From Parus major (lineage: Eukaryota; Chordata; Aves; Passeriformes; Paridae), in contig NC_031770.1 of the NCBI RefSeq assembly GCF_001522545.3, positions 89,973,194 through 90,037,193 on the forward strand: 64,000 nucleotides of DNA. The letters run 5' to 3'. Position 1 is the first letter of the stretch. Each line of letters opens with the position of its first letter. A program made the position numbers and the translations under genes. Of this stretch, positions 1 through 12,500 are shown in pieces. The notes below the pieces were generated by a model, which worked only from the letters and a program-made list of their open reading frames with translations, made no database searches and was not told the origin of the DNA.

Positions 1-506
1 CAGAAAGAAACAATAAATGCTGGGAGCAACAAGATTAACAGCAAAAAAACAGGCTGAGGAAACAAAGGCAAGGCATTTACAAGAAGATAAGAAAGCCCAG
101 CCTCTTGATTTTTACAACTGATTACATATACGCTAAATGACTAATCTTGTATAATCACATGTATTCTCTTTGCTGAATTGGGTCATGTGCTGTGTCAGAT
201 ATGAAAAGTAAAAGTCGTTTAGAGAAAGAAATCTGTAGATAAGTATTTAATTGTTATAAGCGTTCAAGCACTCGCCATGTGACATGGTTTAAGTGAGGAT
301 GAAACACATTTCTAAGTTCATATCTAATTATCATAATAAATCCTATTTCTAAAACCTATTATCAGAAACTGCACATTGCTTTACAGTCTCTAGCAATCCC
401 ATTCAGTTTTAGAGAATGATTATTGTCTGATTGTGATAGCCAGAGGTGGATTTAAAGAACTTAAGAGAGAGAAACATTTCACTCACTCATTTTACTACAG
501 CTCTAC
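1..506 (-). other. FBXO9: FBXO9 intron 9 (partial)
   Basis: AT-rich intron sequence from the donor of exon 9 to the window edge. I see no further FBXO9 exon or repeat in it. Confidence 0.7.
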
Positions 507-597
507 CTGTAATATTCCACTTGGTGCCATGCTCTATAGAAACCATCAAGAGACTGTTCTCCTTGACGTATGTATTTTGTCTTGCTGACATACACAC
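507..597 (-). CDS. FBXO9: FBXO9 coding exon 9
   Basis: 91 bases. It encodes [20 protein letters not shown] and [11 protein letters not shown], the start of the C-terminal beta-rich region. It ends in phase 2 at donor GTAGAG; the next coding exon is not found in positions 1-506. Confidence 0.95.
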
Positions 598-3500
598 CTA
601 CAGAAAATAAAGATATATGAACAAAAACTAAGAACATAAAATATTTATGACAAAAAAGCCAATAATCTAAAACTTTTGAGTATGGCTTTGTTACTTAAAT
701 ACATGGAAGTTTTTATTTTCACCCCTTGCACCTTTCCCTTCTCTTTGCAGATATTCTACAAACTGAAATGCACAAATTCAGATTAGGTCTAACAACAACA
801 TCATAAACATCAACCCCACCTGACTGTTTCTGTCACACATAGTTACAACTATTTCCAAAAGTACAGCTTACCATCAAATCGAACGCGAGGCCTTTCCAGA
901 AACATGTCCCTCCAAGATGCATATGGAACAAGTTTATTGCAGCTCCTGCCCCATATTTTCAAACAGACTTGATGCCAGATTTCAGGATCTCTAGTGAAAA
1001 CGAGAAAAAATCAAACCCCATAACTTCCCTACAAACCTTGTTTAGCTTTTATATATCAAAGTAAGACTCTTTTACTTAGTTTGGATGTGACTAAAAGAAA
1101 CTTTCTTGAACAAAAATAGCTCATAATTTAAAACCCTTGACTAATTTACTTAATCCTGAAGTGTTTGAAAGCCTTTTCCTCTTCCCAGTGAAACTGAAGA
1201 ACTGAGAGTCATTTTTATACAAGTACAGAACCACAACACTGCAGCACCCTGGCACTTTTCTGCGTGGCTATATGAGGATGACAATATAACACACCATATT
1301 TTGGAGACGTAAAACACTAATTTGCAAACAAGGTACACCAAATAATACTTTCTGCTAGATTTTTGTTACAGTATAGTTATATATCTGACATACCATTTAG
1401 CAGTGTATTCAAAAACTGATTAGCACTGAGGAGCTTAACATGAAAATGTCCATGGGAAGGAAAAGCAGGACATACTTAGTGTAAAGAGAAGTTTCACTCT
1501 AGACAAATTATCTACGATACCTGGCGCAAATGTAAAATCCTCGACAAACAAGAGATAATTGCTCCAATGATCTTAGATCCAAATCACTTGAAACCACCCA
1601 TCGGAAAATGTACATTAGTACTTCCATAGGCAATGCTAAAAAGAGAAAATAAATCCTTGTTAGATGCAGCCCTTGTTACATGTAAATCTTGTAAGATGTT
1701 GTTGTTAACCCCTTGTTAGATGTAAATCAACAGGTTATTTATTTATTTATAATTCCAGGTTTGGCTTTTGACTTTCCATTAAAAAATCCTACTTTTTACA
1801 TTGTTGCCCAATGCCAGAGAATAAAAAAAATTAACTTAGAAGGTCACCATAGATTAGATGTGATGTCCATAAAGAATCTTTTTGATCCTTTTCAGCCTAG
1901 CAACTTCCAAAGCAGATGTGATTTTTAAAAAGTTTTCATTCTGCTATAAAAAAGTCAGTAAAAAAGATACTATAACACAGGACTGGCTGGAAAGTAGTAT
2001 ATAAATCTAGAAAGAGACCAACATTGCTGCTCGAAGGACACATCTCCTTTGAGATAATTTTAGAGTAATGTCTGCAACATTTTGTCTTTACTGGCAAAAA
2101 AAGAAAATGCATTTTCCCAAGTGTACAATGCACCAGTTATTAAAATAAAACCATGTTTTCTTTATGTTTTGATTTTGATTTGCTTCACTTACTTTATTTT
2201 CTTTCCTTGACCAGAACAAAGGAAATCAGGCCAAGATTTCAAAGTGCAACTGATAATTTAGGATGCATAACAAAGGCATCTGTTTTTAAGGGAGATCATA
2301 GCTCATATATACTCTCTACAATTTAGATCTCATAAGGAAGTCTCAGGATAATTGTCCTAGAACTGAAGCACTGAAAATCATTAACCTTCAAAAGACTTTC
2401 TAGCTTTGTAATATAGTCTTTCTGACCCTGAAAACACACTTGTTGCAAGACTCTCATACAGAATCAGATAAAATCAAGAAATGTAAAAATGCATAGTCTA
2501 CAAAACAATTGTCTCTTACTCACATTTGAAAATTGTAATAATAATTGTATTTGCAAACCAAAAGAACTGGGAGGAAAACTGGAATACCCTTACTTCAGCA
2601 AGTCCATTCCTAGAAGTTGCTACTTTTAAGTATGCCTCTGATCCTGAAAATTCTACTTAGAATAATACATGGAAAAAGCTTATGTGATAAAGACAAGATC
2701 CTGTATGAGAACAAGATTTGTTTACCTACTTGATAAGTTTTTCTCCTTTGTACCTAACTACAGAAGTAAATAAAGAGATAATGCATGCAATTCTTCAAAG
2801 GTGGCTTTTGAATGAAAGAGACAATGTTTAAATAAAATGAAACATCTATATAAATTCTGCCTCTCATAATATAATAAATAAGCCTATCTTAACTCTTACC
2901 TGAGATGTGGGTCTGGTTGACATAAACTTCAGGCTGACAAAGTTTGACTGAAGATTCCTGAAGAGTTAACTGCTGCTGGAAATCCGTCAGAAGATCTGCC
3001 ATTTTGTCATCCTCTTTGCTATCCTCAACACTAGAAAAAGGGAAATGCCAACACTGTGATATTGGACAAAATATACCAACAGATGTCCTCCTCTTGGCAA
3101 TCCACTGCCTTACTCTCACTCAATAGACTTGTTTCTTGTACATTTTTAAAGCAATCTCATTTCATCACACAATAAAACAACTACTGAAATATGATCAAGG
3201 TCATTAAGACCTCGAGGCTCAGAATGCCTGAGGCTGGAATGCCTCTGAGAGTAACAACTGGGTTTTTTCATTAAATTCCCACCCCAGTTGTTTTGTTGGG
3301 GGGGTTTTTTGTTGTTGGGGTTTTTTTTTTGTATTTGAGAGTTTTTTATTGGAAGTCACTGAAGAATTTCTTTACCTTATGAAAAGACAAATCTCATATT
3401 TTACTTTGTCTAAGATATGGCATATGCAGGAAATAAAGTGTTGTTAATGAAATGTTGCATTTTGTAATCCTTCTCATAATATAAGATATTGGAAATAATT

Positions 3501-6500
3501 AAGGATTATTTTTCACACTTATGTTATTCAATAAAGAGTGATCATGGGTGGGTTTATTCAACAGTAATGAAGGAAAACTACTTTTGTGCCTATTCTGTAA
3601 ACAGGCAGAAATAATAAATTTCAGGAGCCAGAACAAGATAGCAGAACAGAAACAATAAACTTGCTACCCATCAGTAAATTTGAAGGATTGCTAAGTGATA
3701 AAAGAACATTACCACATTTAAAAAAGAAATCTAAATTGAAGTTGTATGTCATAATATAATCTTTTAATAGCTGCCTGCTTGCTTGCCCAAAATAACCAGA
3801 AATGACACAAAACTCCTTGAACACAATCACAAAACACCTTCTTCCCCCTCACTTGGTATACAAGGGAATTAAGAGATCTTCCAGTCACTTTTTAATACTA
3901 TTCAATTCAACTCTAAACAAGTTAATAGCATGAGCTGAGAATATAAGCAAGCAACTAATAAACCTACCAATGGGTTTTGAAATATCATAGAAAAGACAAT
4001 TATGTTTGGGCCTGTCCTAAGACTACAGTAAGATGTTGCGCCAAACATACCTTGCTGTATTTTGGTGGGTATGATGGTCAGTCCCAGTACCTACAGGCCA
4101 CACTGTAAACTGTTCTTTTCAAATCTAATTGTGTAATTTGTTTTTTCTCACCAAGACTGTATGAAACACCTACAACAGTAATTCAAGAAAGCACAAACAC
4201 CACAACTAAAATATCTAAAAAAAAATACATCTCTACAAATACTGTTTTTAAACAGTAGAGTAACAATTGAGACTACTAGTTGTTTTTCCTCCACTGTACA
4301 GCAACATTTAAGAAACCAAATAAAAACCCACAGAATTGTAGAATCATTTAAGTTGGAAAAGATCTCTAAGATCATCAAGCCCAACCATTAACCCGGCACT
4401 AAACCATGTCCCTAACTGCCACATGTGCACATCTACGCATCTTTTAAATACCTCTAAATCACGGTGACTCAGCCTCTTCTCTGGGCACTCTGTTCAAGTG
4501 CCTGACAGCCCTTTCTGTGAAGACTTTTTCCTAATATTCACTCTAAAGCACACCCTGAAGCCATTTCTTCTTGTCCTGTCACTTGTTATTTGGGAGAAGA
4601 GACCAACACCTACCTCAATACAGCCTCTCCTTTCAGGTGGCTGTAGAGAACAGTAAGATCTCCCTTGAGTTCCTTTTCTCCAGGCTGAACACCTCCAGCT
4701 CCCTCAGCTGCTCCTCACAGGACTCGTGCCCCAGACCCTTCCCCAGCTCTGCTGCCCTTCCCTGGACTCGCTCCAGCCCCTCAGTGTCTTTCTCACAGTG
4801 AGGGGCCCCGAACTGGACACAGCACTCCAGGTGTGGCCTCAGCAGTGCCCAGTACAGGGGGACAATCCCTGCCCTGCTCCTGCTGGCCACACTGCTGCTG
4901 ACACAGGCCAGGATGCCACTGCCTTCCTGGCCACCTGAAAACACACTTGTTGCCAAAATCTCATACAGAACACAATGGCCCACGTTCAGCCAACTATCAA
5001 CCAGGACCCCAAGGTCCTTTTCCAAAAGGCAGCTTTCCAGCCACTCTGCCCCCAGCCTGTAGGCTCTGCGTGGGGCTGTTGTGACCCAAGCAGAGGACCC
5101 AGTACTTGGCCATGTTGAAAATCACACAACTGGCCTTGGCTCATTGATCCATCGTGTCCACATCTCTCTGCAGAGCCTTCCCACCCTCCAGAAGGACCAC
5201 TCCTGCACAATTTCAAGTCAGACAGTCTTAATGGATTAAAGAAAATGATGCTAAAATATGAAAACAATCCTATGAAAACCAAGGTTTTTACCTGACTATA
5301 GTCCATGATCCAGTAGCTTTTCTAGTGCACAAATGCACAGCAAAGATTTCATGCCAGCAACACATTCAGAAACTAAACTGATGGATGTAAATAACACACT
5401 TAGCTCATCTTGCACTCTTTTATATTAAGTCAACAGCTGCATTGGAGATGTACTGTCCTGGGGCAACAAGACTGAGCTAGTAATACCACAGGGACAGGAT
5501 TGTGCTTTCCTTTTTCATTCTCCATGTTAAAACTCTTCTTTTTTTTGATGTAGCTATCAGCAGCACCAATGGCTGCTATGAGTAAGAAAGAATTTGGGAA
5601 GCTGTTCTTTAAGCTTGTCTATGTTAGGCTGCGGGGCTGGAACAGAAGTTTTGGCCCTCTTTAAACTTAAGTCTTGGGCTCAAGTTACACCAGCCATAAG
5701 TCACTACACATATGCTGTACTGAGTCTAGGGGTATTCTGATGTGTGTAATGATGAAAGACCAGACTACTCAGATTGCAATCTTTGAGCTTCTAAATGTAT
5801 TGCTCTACTGAAAATGCTCTCAATTTAGCTGTGTTACCACAAGAACAGATTATTCCTTTGCTTAATTAAGATGCTTATTTTATTAGTATGAAGCTTTAAC
5901 TAATTAATCTTTTTGCTATCTAAAGCTTTGTATATGATCCTAAATATGAAAATCAAAAAAGTGACTGATGTTTTTTTAAAGTAACTATTAACTTAATAAC
6001 TATTAATAAATAATTAATAATTATTTGTAATCTTACCCCTTCCATTGCCCCTGAAATTAGCTAGCTCCAAACAAACCTGTTACTGTCTTTGAAAAATATA
6101 GTATACTCAACTGAGAGTAGGTAAGTTTTCCAGACACTAAGAGATTTACAACTGCATTATTACAGCAGAGTATAGATATCCTTCTGAAACAAAATGTCAT
6201 GTTTCAGTACTCCTATGCACTTAAATTAGTAAAATTTCATACTTACCACCTCTTTCCAACCCCATCACCATCTGGGGAGCGTGTATAGGTGATCTTAAAC
6301 TCTATATCAGGCACAAGCTGCATGGCTAGACGATAAAACTTGATGGCTGAAAATAAAGGTTTGATGTTCAAACACATCTGATGCCCATACTAACTTACCA
6401 AAGCAAAGACTGTTTTCAGAGAGATGGTTTCAGCTAAAAGCACTAAAAAAGCAGAAAATGCCTTTGCCAAGGCAAGCTTATTTAGCCTAAACTGTTAGGT

Positions 6501-9500
6501 TTAAATTCCATACAGAAGAGAGGAACATTAAGTACCTGTTTTCAAAACTAAAAACTTCACGTACTTTTTCAGAATAGAGAGTTATCTCAGATGTGTTTCA
6601 GCTTTTATAGATTTACCTTAATCATCACAAATTCAACTATGAAGTATAAAATTTTATATTAAAACTTTACAAACTCCTGATGGTGTTTTTTTGCCCAGTA
6701 CTTGCAAAGATTTCCCAACAAGCTGTAAAGATCTTAGACAGATCCATAACTAGACATAAATTAAATTAAAAACTGTGCAGGTACCTTAAGTCCCTGGTAT
6801 AGGACAGACAAGCATTCAGACATATACAACACTACAAAGGTGACAATGATGAATAAAATATTGTTGCAATTTTAAAATTTCAGCATTAGATGCAATATAT
6901 ATCAATTTCTCTATGGAAACCCCTGGAAACTAAAGAAGGCACAGAAGCAAGCCACTCAGCACACTGAGGATGAGGAAAGCAGCCTTGTCACAGAACTAGG
7001 GGATGTTAAGGAAAACCTGACAGCTTGGGTTTTGTACACTTTTCTCACACACACAGAAAATATTTCTGCCTTTAGCACTACAAAGATCCTACAAACACTG
7101 AGTAGAGAAAGAGGTTCAGGAACATCACTGTAGCAACAAACTGTTGTTTAAGCTGCAGAATGTTTTTCTTCTGAGTCAGCTCTATGAATCCTTCTTTCAG
7201 GATTCAAATTTAAATAAATTTGATGTAATAACATTCAATCTATTTTAATACCAGTAGTAAAATCATGTATGCATGCAAATGTTTTGTTGTATTCCCACAT
7301 TGTGATACCAAGATCAGAGGGCAATTCTTCAGCTTGGACTCTTAAAACCAAAATTCAAATAAAACATCAGTAATTGTGGAGCTCAGAATTTGTCTGATGA
7401 GTCTGAGAAACTCAGTTTGGGGCTAGTAAATGTTCCTGTTTCCTTGAGTTCATGTCAGGGCCAGTGATTGACAAATAGTATCCTTTGGCTGTGGAGGATG
7501 AGAAATACCAGCAGCCAGCTAAATAGCGATCAGTCTCAATTTAGCATTTAATCTTGCAGACAAGGCCTCTACTGTACTTAAGCAAAAACAAGCTGCAGCA
7601 CATAACTGTCTCACAAGCATCAGGTATCAGCAGATTTCAGAAGCAGGCTTGGGTTCTGGTGACCTGGGCCAGGTCAGCAAATAAAAGCCTGGTCTGAAAA
7701 CAGATGTCCCAACATCTCCTCAGAAATATATCTCTGCTTGGCACAGGACCATGCCTCTAATGTCTCATAAAAATCTCTGTGTAGAAATAGTTCAGTTTAG
7801 TTTCTCAAAGTCTCAAATCAAATTCAACTGAGAAAGATGAATTCATATTCATGCAACCCAGATGTCTGAAACACTTTTGTGAATGGAACTGTTAGATATT
7901 ACTATTTCTTTGCTGTTATGTTTAACATACAAGGAATGCACTGAAGCAGATGAACTCACAGCTTTCATTTTATGTACACAATGTTTAAATAGACTGCTTT
8001 CCTCACTTTTTTTTAAAAAAAAATTGTTCAGAAAGAATATTCACAATCTCCTACATGATTTCCTAAATATGTACCAGATTTTTAGTTCTGACACATTTTT
8101 TTTACTCTGCATTTAATCCTTTACCAAACACCCACCATATCTTAGCCTAAAGTAATTTTGCCCAATAAAAAACATGTAATAAATTAGAAACTGAGAGAAC
8201 TGATTTTATTAATTGCAGGGGACTCGTATTCCTCTCAGTTAATATGAGATACGAAACAACAACTAGAAAGCCTTTGAAAATGAAGGGCTGAAATGGAAAT
8301 TTCGTTTTCAGAAAGTGGCTGAGTTCAGAAGCTTCCAGAGTTCTCTCAGATTTCTGTATCTTAACTTATTTTGCACCTGCACTTTAAACACTGTGTCCAA
8401 ACCCTCTGGTGGATGAGCAGGATGGCACATACATTCTGCTTTGCTTTTTTTCTCATGTGAAAGAAACAGAAAATGGGTATCTCCGCTACTGACCTACAGG
8501 ACTTGGAAGTTAGGACAGACCTCTTACTCTCTAGATTCTGAAAACTAAATATGAGAAAGAAAACTTTGAATTTCCATTTCTACTAACACTGATAGCAAGA
8601 GTGCAGGTAAGCAAGCTAGGCACCTTAAATATTTATGACAAACCTCAAAGACTACCAGATTTGAATGCTCATTGCAGGTATTCTTGAAAAAGCTATTTTA
8701 GCATGCTGTGTTAATCAAAAAACAAACAAAAACCCCCAAACCCAAACAACAAAGCATTAAAGCATTCCACAGATTAAGTAGTTTTGTTCACAGTGGAATG
8801 ATGAGAACTGTGGGCACAGGAAATAAAGTTTATTGCCTTGATTAATTATTATGCTAATTTCATGTTACAGAAGCCACATAAAGAGGTCCTCTATATGAAA
8901 AAGCAATCCAGTGCTCCATTAAATTGCAGTATTTCATTATACTGTTATTTTGCTTGAAAGCTAGAAATTCCTTCCTTAATGCCATTCTTGCTTTACCTCA
9001 ACCTTAGAAGTGTGATATGATGGTTCCTTCTATAGCATGTTTGTTTGCTTATCTGAATGATGGAGGTCTCAAACCACTGTTAATCTGTAGCTTAATTTCA
9101 CCAGACCATGTAGATTTGCCCATAAATCACAGAGTGTTAGATTTCTCTACAATAAAGGTGTTCATTGTAGGCTTCCATATTACCTTCATAAAGGGCCCCA
9201 TTTCGTTCTTCTTCCACTGCCTTCAGGAAAAGTTCTTTTGCCTACACAATAAATTAAACAGAGCACTTATTTAATTCCTTAAAAATACAAGTGCAATGTC
9301 ACTTGACTTAGAATTATTTTTGATCTTACCTATTGTACCTATGACGGAGATAACAAAATAATTCCATAAAGAGAGAAGACATAGTCATGTGCTACAAGAC
9401 ATAACTGAAATTCCCAGTCAACAAACTGTATTCCTGCTTCTCACCCCTTACCTACAGTCTTTCAGAAAACAGATTGTGAAGGTGACACCAAGGCAAACAT

Positions 9501-12500
9501 AAAGACTAAAAAAATCAATGTAGGATTATGTAGATATTAGTACGGAGATAACAAGATAATAAATAAGCTCTGCTGTTTCTCCAGATTTAATTCAGCATTA
9601 ACTTTCAGAAAAGTTATACAGTAATAACAGTAATACAGACAAATAAAACCTCAAAATTATGCATCTTTTTCTGTACCTTTTCCTCTTTTGCTATCTCCTG
9701 TTTTCCCCTGGCATCAACAGACTTTAGTCCAGGTTCTCTTGACGATGCTCTGCACGGCAGAGGTTCCAACCCACTAGAACTGACACCTGGGGCAAGCTCA
9801 AACATCCACTGAGCTCTGAACATCTGGAGCTCTGCCTAAAAAAACATGATTAATTCTATTTAGTGTTACATATTTAGACAGTACATCTTCTGAGGAGAAA
9901 TTATAAAGTACAAACACAAAAAAGAATTTCAAAACTATACTTTACATTACCAAGTGTTAAGTGGCTTCAGTGAATTTAGGTGCAGAGAGTTAGCATTGTT
10001 TCATAGTAAATTAAAACAAAAAAGTGCACAAGTACTTGTTCAGTCTCATTCAATAATGAAAGTGCTTTTTTCTGGACTGTTCATCTCAGAAGAAAAACTG
10101 ATGTTTCAGGAAGTGGTTGTTTTAGTACTATGGTTATGATCTAAGATTCCACAGAAAAGTGATCTTTCCAGACATGACCATGTTTGTTCTTGTTTATGCA
10201 GCATTATCATAAGCAAGAAGTCGATTAGCTCTTAAAATTAAAATTGAGAAAATCCAGGCTTTTGCATACAAGCATTCTAAGTTATCTACCATTCAAGATG
10301 GTCATAGAATATACAAATAAGGCCTTACTCTTTTAAGAAGTACGGACTGTGCTCTGTGAAATAATGTAAGTTACAATTCCTGCCATGCCTTTTTTTTTCA
10401 GCATCTTTGAAGTTACATTTCACATGTCTCTTGCAATCATCATGACTTCTGGGGAGCAACTATACATAAATCTAGTCTTGTAAGAGAACACACTTTTCTA
10501 TTACACAGCTTTTATCAGCTTTCTGGTCCAGTAGGGAGTGACAGCTTAAACTACAATTTGATCACAGAAACTGCTGTCCAATTTCTACAGTTCTTCAAAG
10601 AAATTCCAGATCTGTCACAAGCCTTCTTTTCATCTACACAGCCAGGTGAAGACTGAATTTGACACTTGGAACACAATGCAAAATTTATCTCACTTTTGGA
10701 GGGGCAGACACATTAAGCATTTGTCAGATCAACAAATGTGTGGTAACTAAATGAGGGTAAGTGATGCAGTTTAAATCACAGCAGTACTGTATTTGTAAAA
10801 ACCCACTAGCATGAGACACATACCTGAAGATTTGCTTCACCAGATCTTTCACTGTCATCAGTTCTTACCAAATCAGCGTGACAATCTTCTTCAGCTTCTG
10901 CCTAGTAGAGAGCAGTCAAACGTGATTATAGGGTCTGCATAAGTCCCTACAGCACAATCACAAAGAGCAACTGTCATGGACACACATTAAAAAAAAATTA
11001 AGCATACTTCCCTTTCAATGATAAAAATTAATTTTAAAACTACTGAGATCAGTTGCACTTCCATATTAACTAAATTAAGATAAGTTTTAGACATTTTAGA
11101 CACATTAATATAACACAAATTAGCTGTGTATCACTTGAAGGCTTCCATGCTTCAATACACTGGCGTACCTGACTAAATACACTCCGTGTCTATGTCAAAG
11201 AACAGAGCAAAAGCTTCACTATTAAACAATAATGTGCTTTGCTCAACAAATTAAAATTTAATCACTATCTTCTCATTGTAAAGATAGCCAGTAGTTTTGA
11301 TTGTTTAATATTTGAAAGAGCACAAAAGTGCTTTGAATAGCAATAGATACTTTATATATACATGTGTAACTAAAAAACTAAAAAAGAAATGTATTGGGAA
11401 ATAAAATGATAGCATGAGAGCTTGACAGTTGGTTTAATTTACAGTACAGCTGTGAGACAGGTTAAACAAATAAAATCTCAAATAAGACCTTTGACTAAAC
11501 CTAACATTGCTCTATATAGGAAGTTAAGCCAGCTAATTTAAGAGGAGAACTTCAAAATACACAAATTAATTATAATAGTGAAATATACTGAGATTTATGT
11601 AGTCTACACTAAAACAAAAGAAAACTAATTCTGAGCATGAGTAACAAGCCACAACAATGACAACAACAGCAAGATGCCAGTAAGGGGGAAAAAACACCCA
11701 AAAATCTCCACTAAGACATGTGTTTAAGGTTCTTCCTGCAGCTGGAGCAAGCTAGTTTTTCTACCATTCTGCAGTGAAATTCACATTTATAATTCTGCAA
11801 GTAGATAATGCAAAGAAAGACTACAAGAAGGCAAACCTGACATTAAGATAATCACAACTACTTAAAGAAGTTTTATTTCCCACTCCTTCCTATTGTACTC
11901 AGTGCTCAAACTCTTAAGGCGACATTCTGTCAGTGAGATTCTACCAAGCTCTCAAAAAGAAATCTCTACCTCCTGCACAAAGTGCAGAAATCAAAGCATT
12001 CTTTTATTCAGAAAATTTATACCATTTTTAGAGCACCTGGAAGTTCTGATCAAACTACAGAATACCAGCAAATGTGATGGGAAGGCAACTCTTTGTCTTG
12101 GTGACAAGCACCTCCCTGGAGTTAGCATGTCTTTAGATTCCCCAATGACCACAAACTTACTGGCTTGTCATCTGTAAAAGTGTTTTCACTGATGTCTCAG
12201 ATAATTTATCATTTACAATTGATAGACATGGTTGGTTGGCTGAAGATAAACAGATATTGCATCTTTTTCTACAGTCTCATTTTTGATTTCCGTAGATCCA
12301 GTACACTATAAAACACTAGTGACATTAAATCTCAGTGAAGAGTAAATAACTTAGAAATATCATGGGCTTTGATTCCAGAATTTAATTGCAGGCAGTTAAT
12401 GCCCTCTGAGTTGTGACGGTCCTACTACATAATTAGCATCCAGGAATATTTTGTTGGCCAAGCAGAGCCAGCCTAGGAATGAGCTAGCTCTGAAATGGGA

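Noticed and set aside
4633..5025. 130-codon open frame as a possible gene
   Set aside because: It is the C-terminal part of a CR1 reverse transcriptase in a 5'-truncated copy with an internal insertion.
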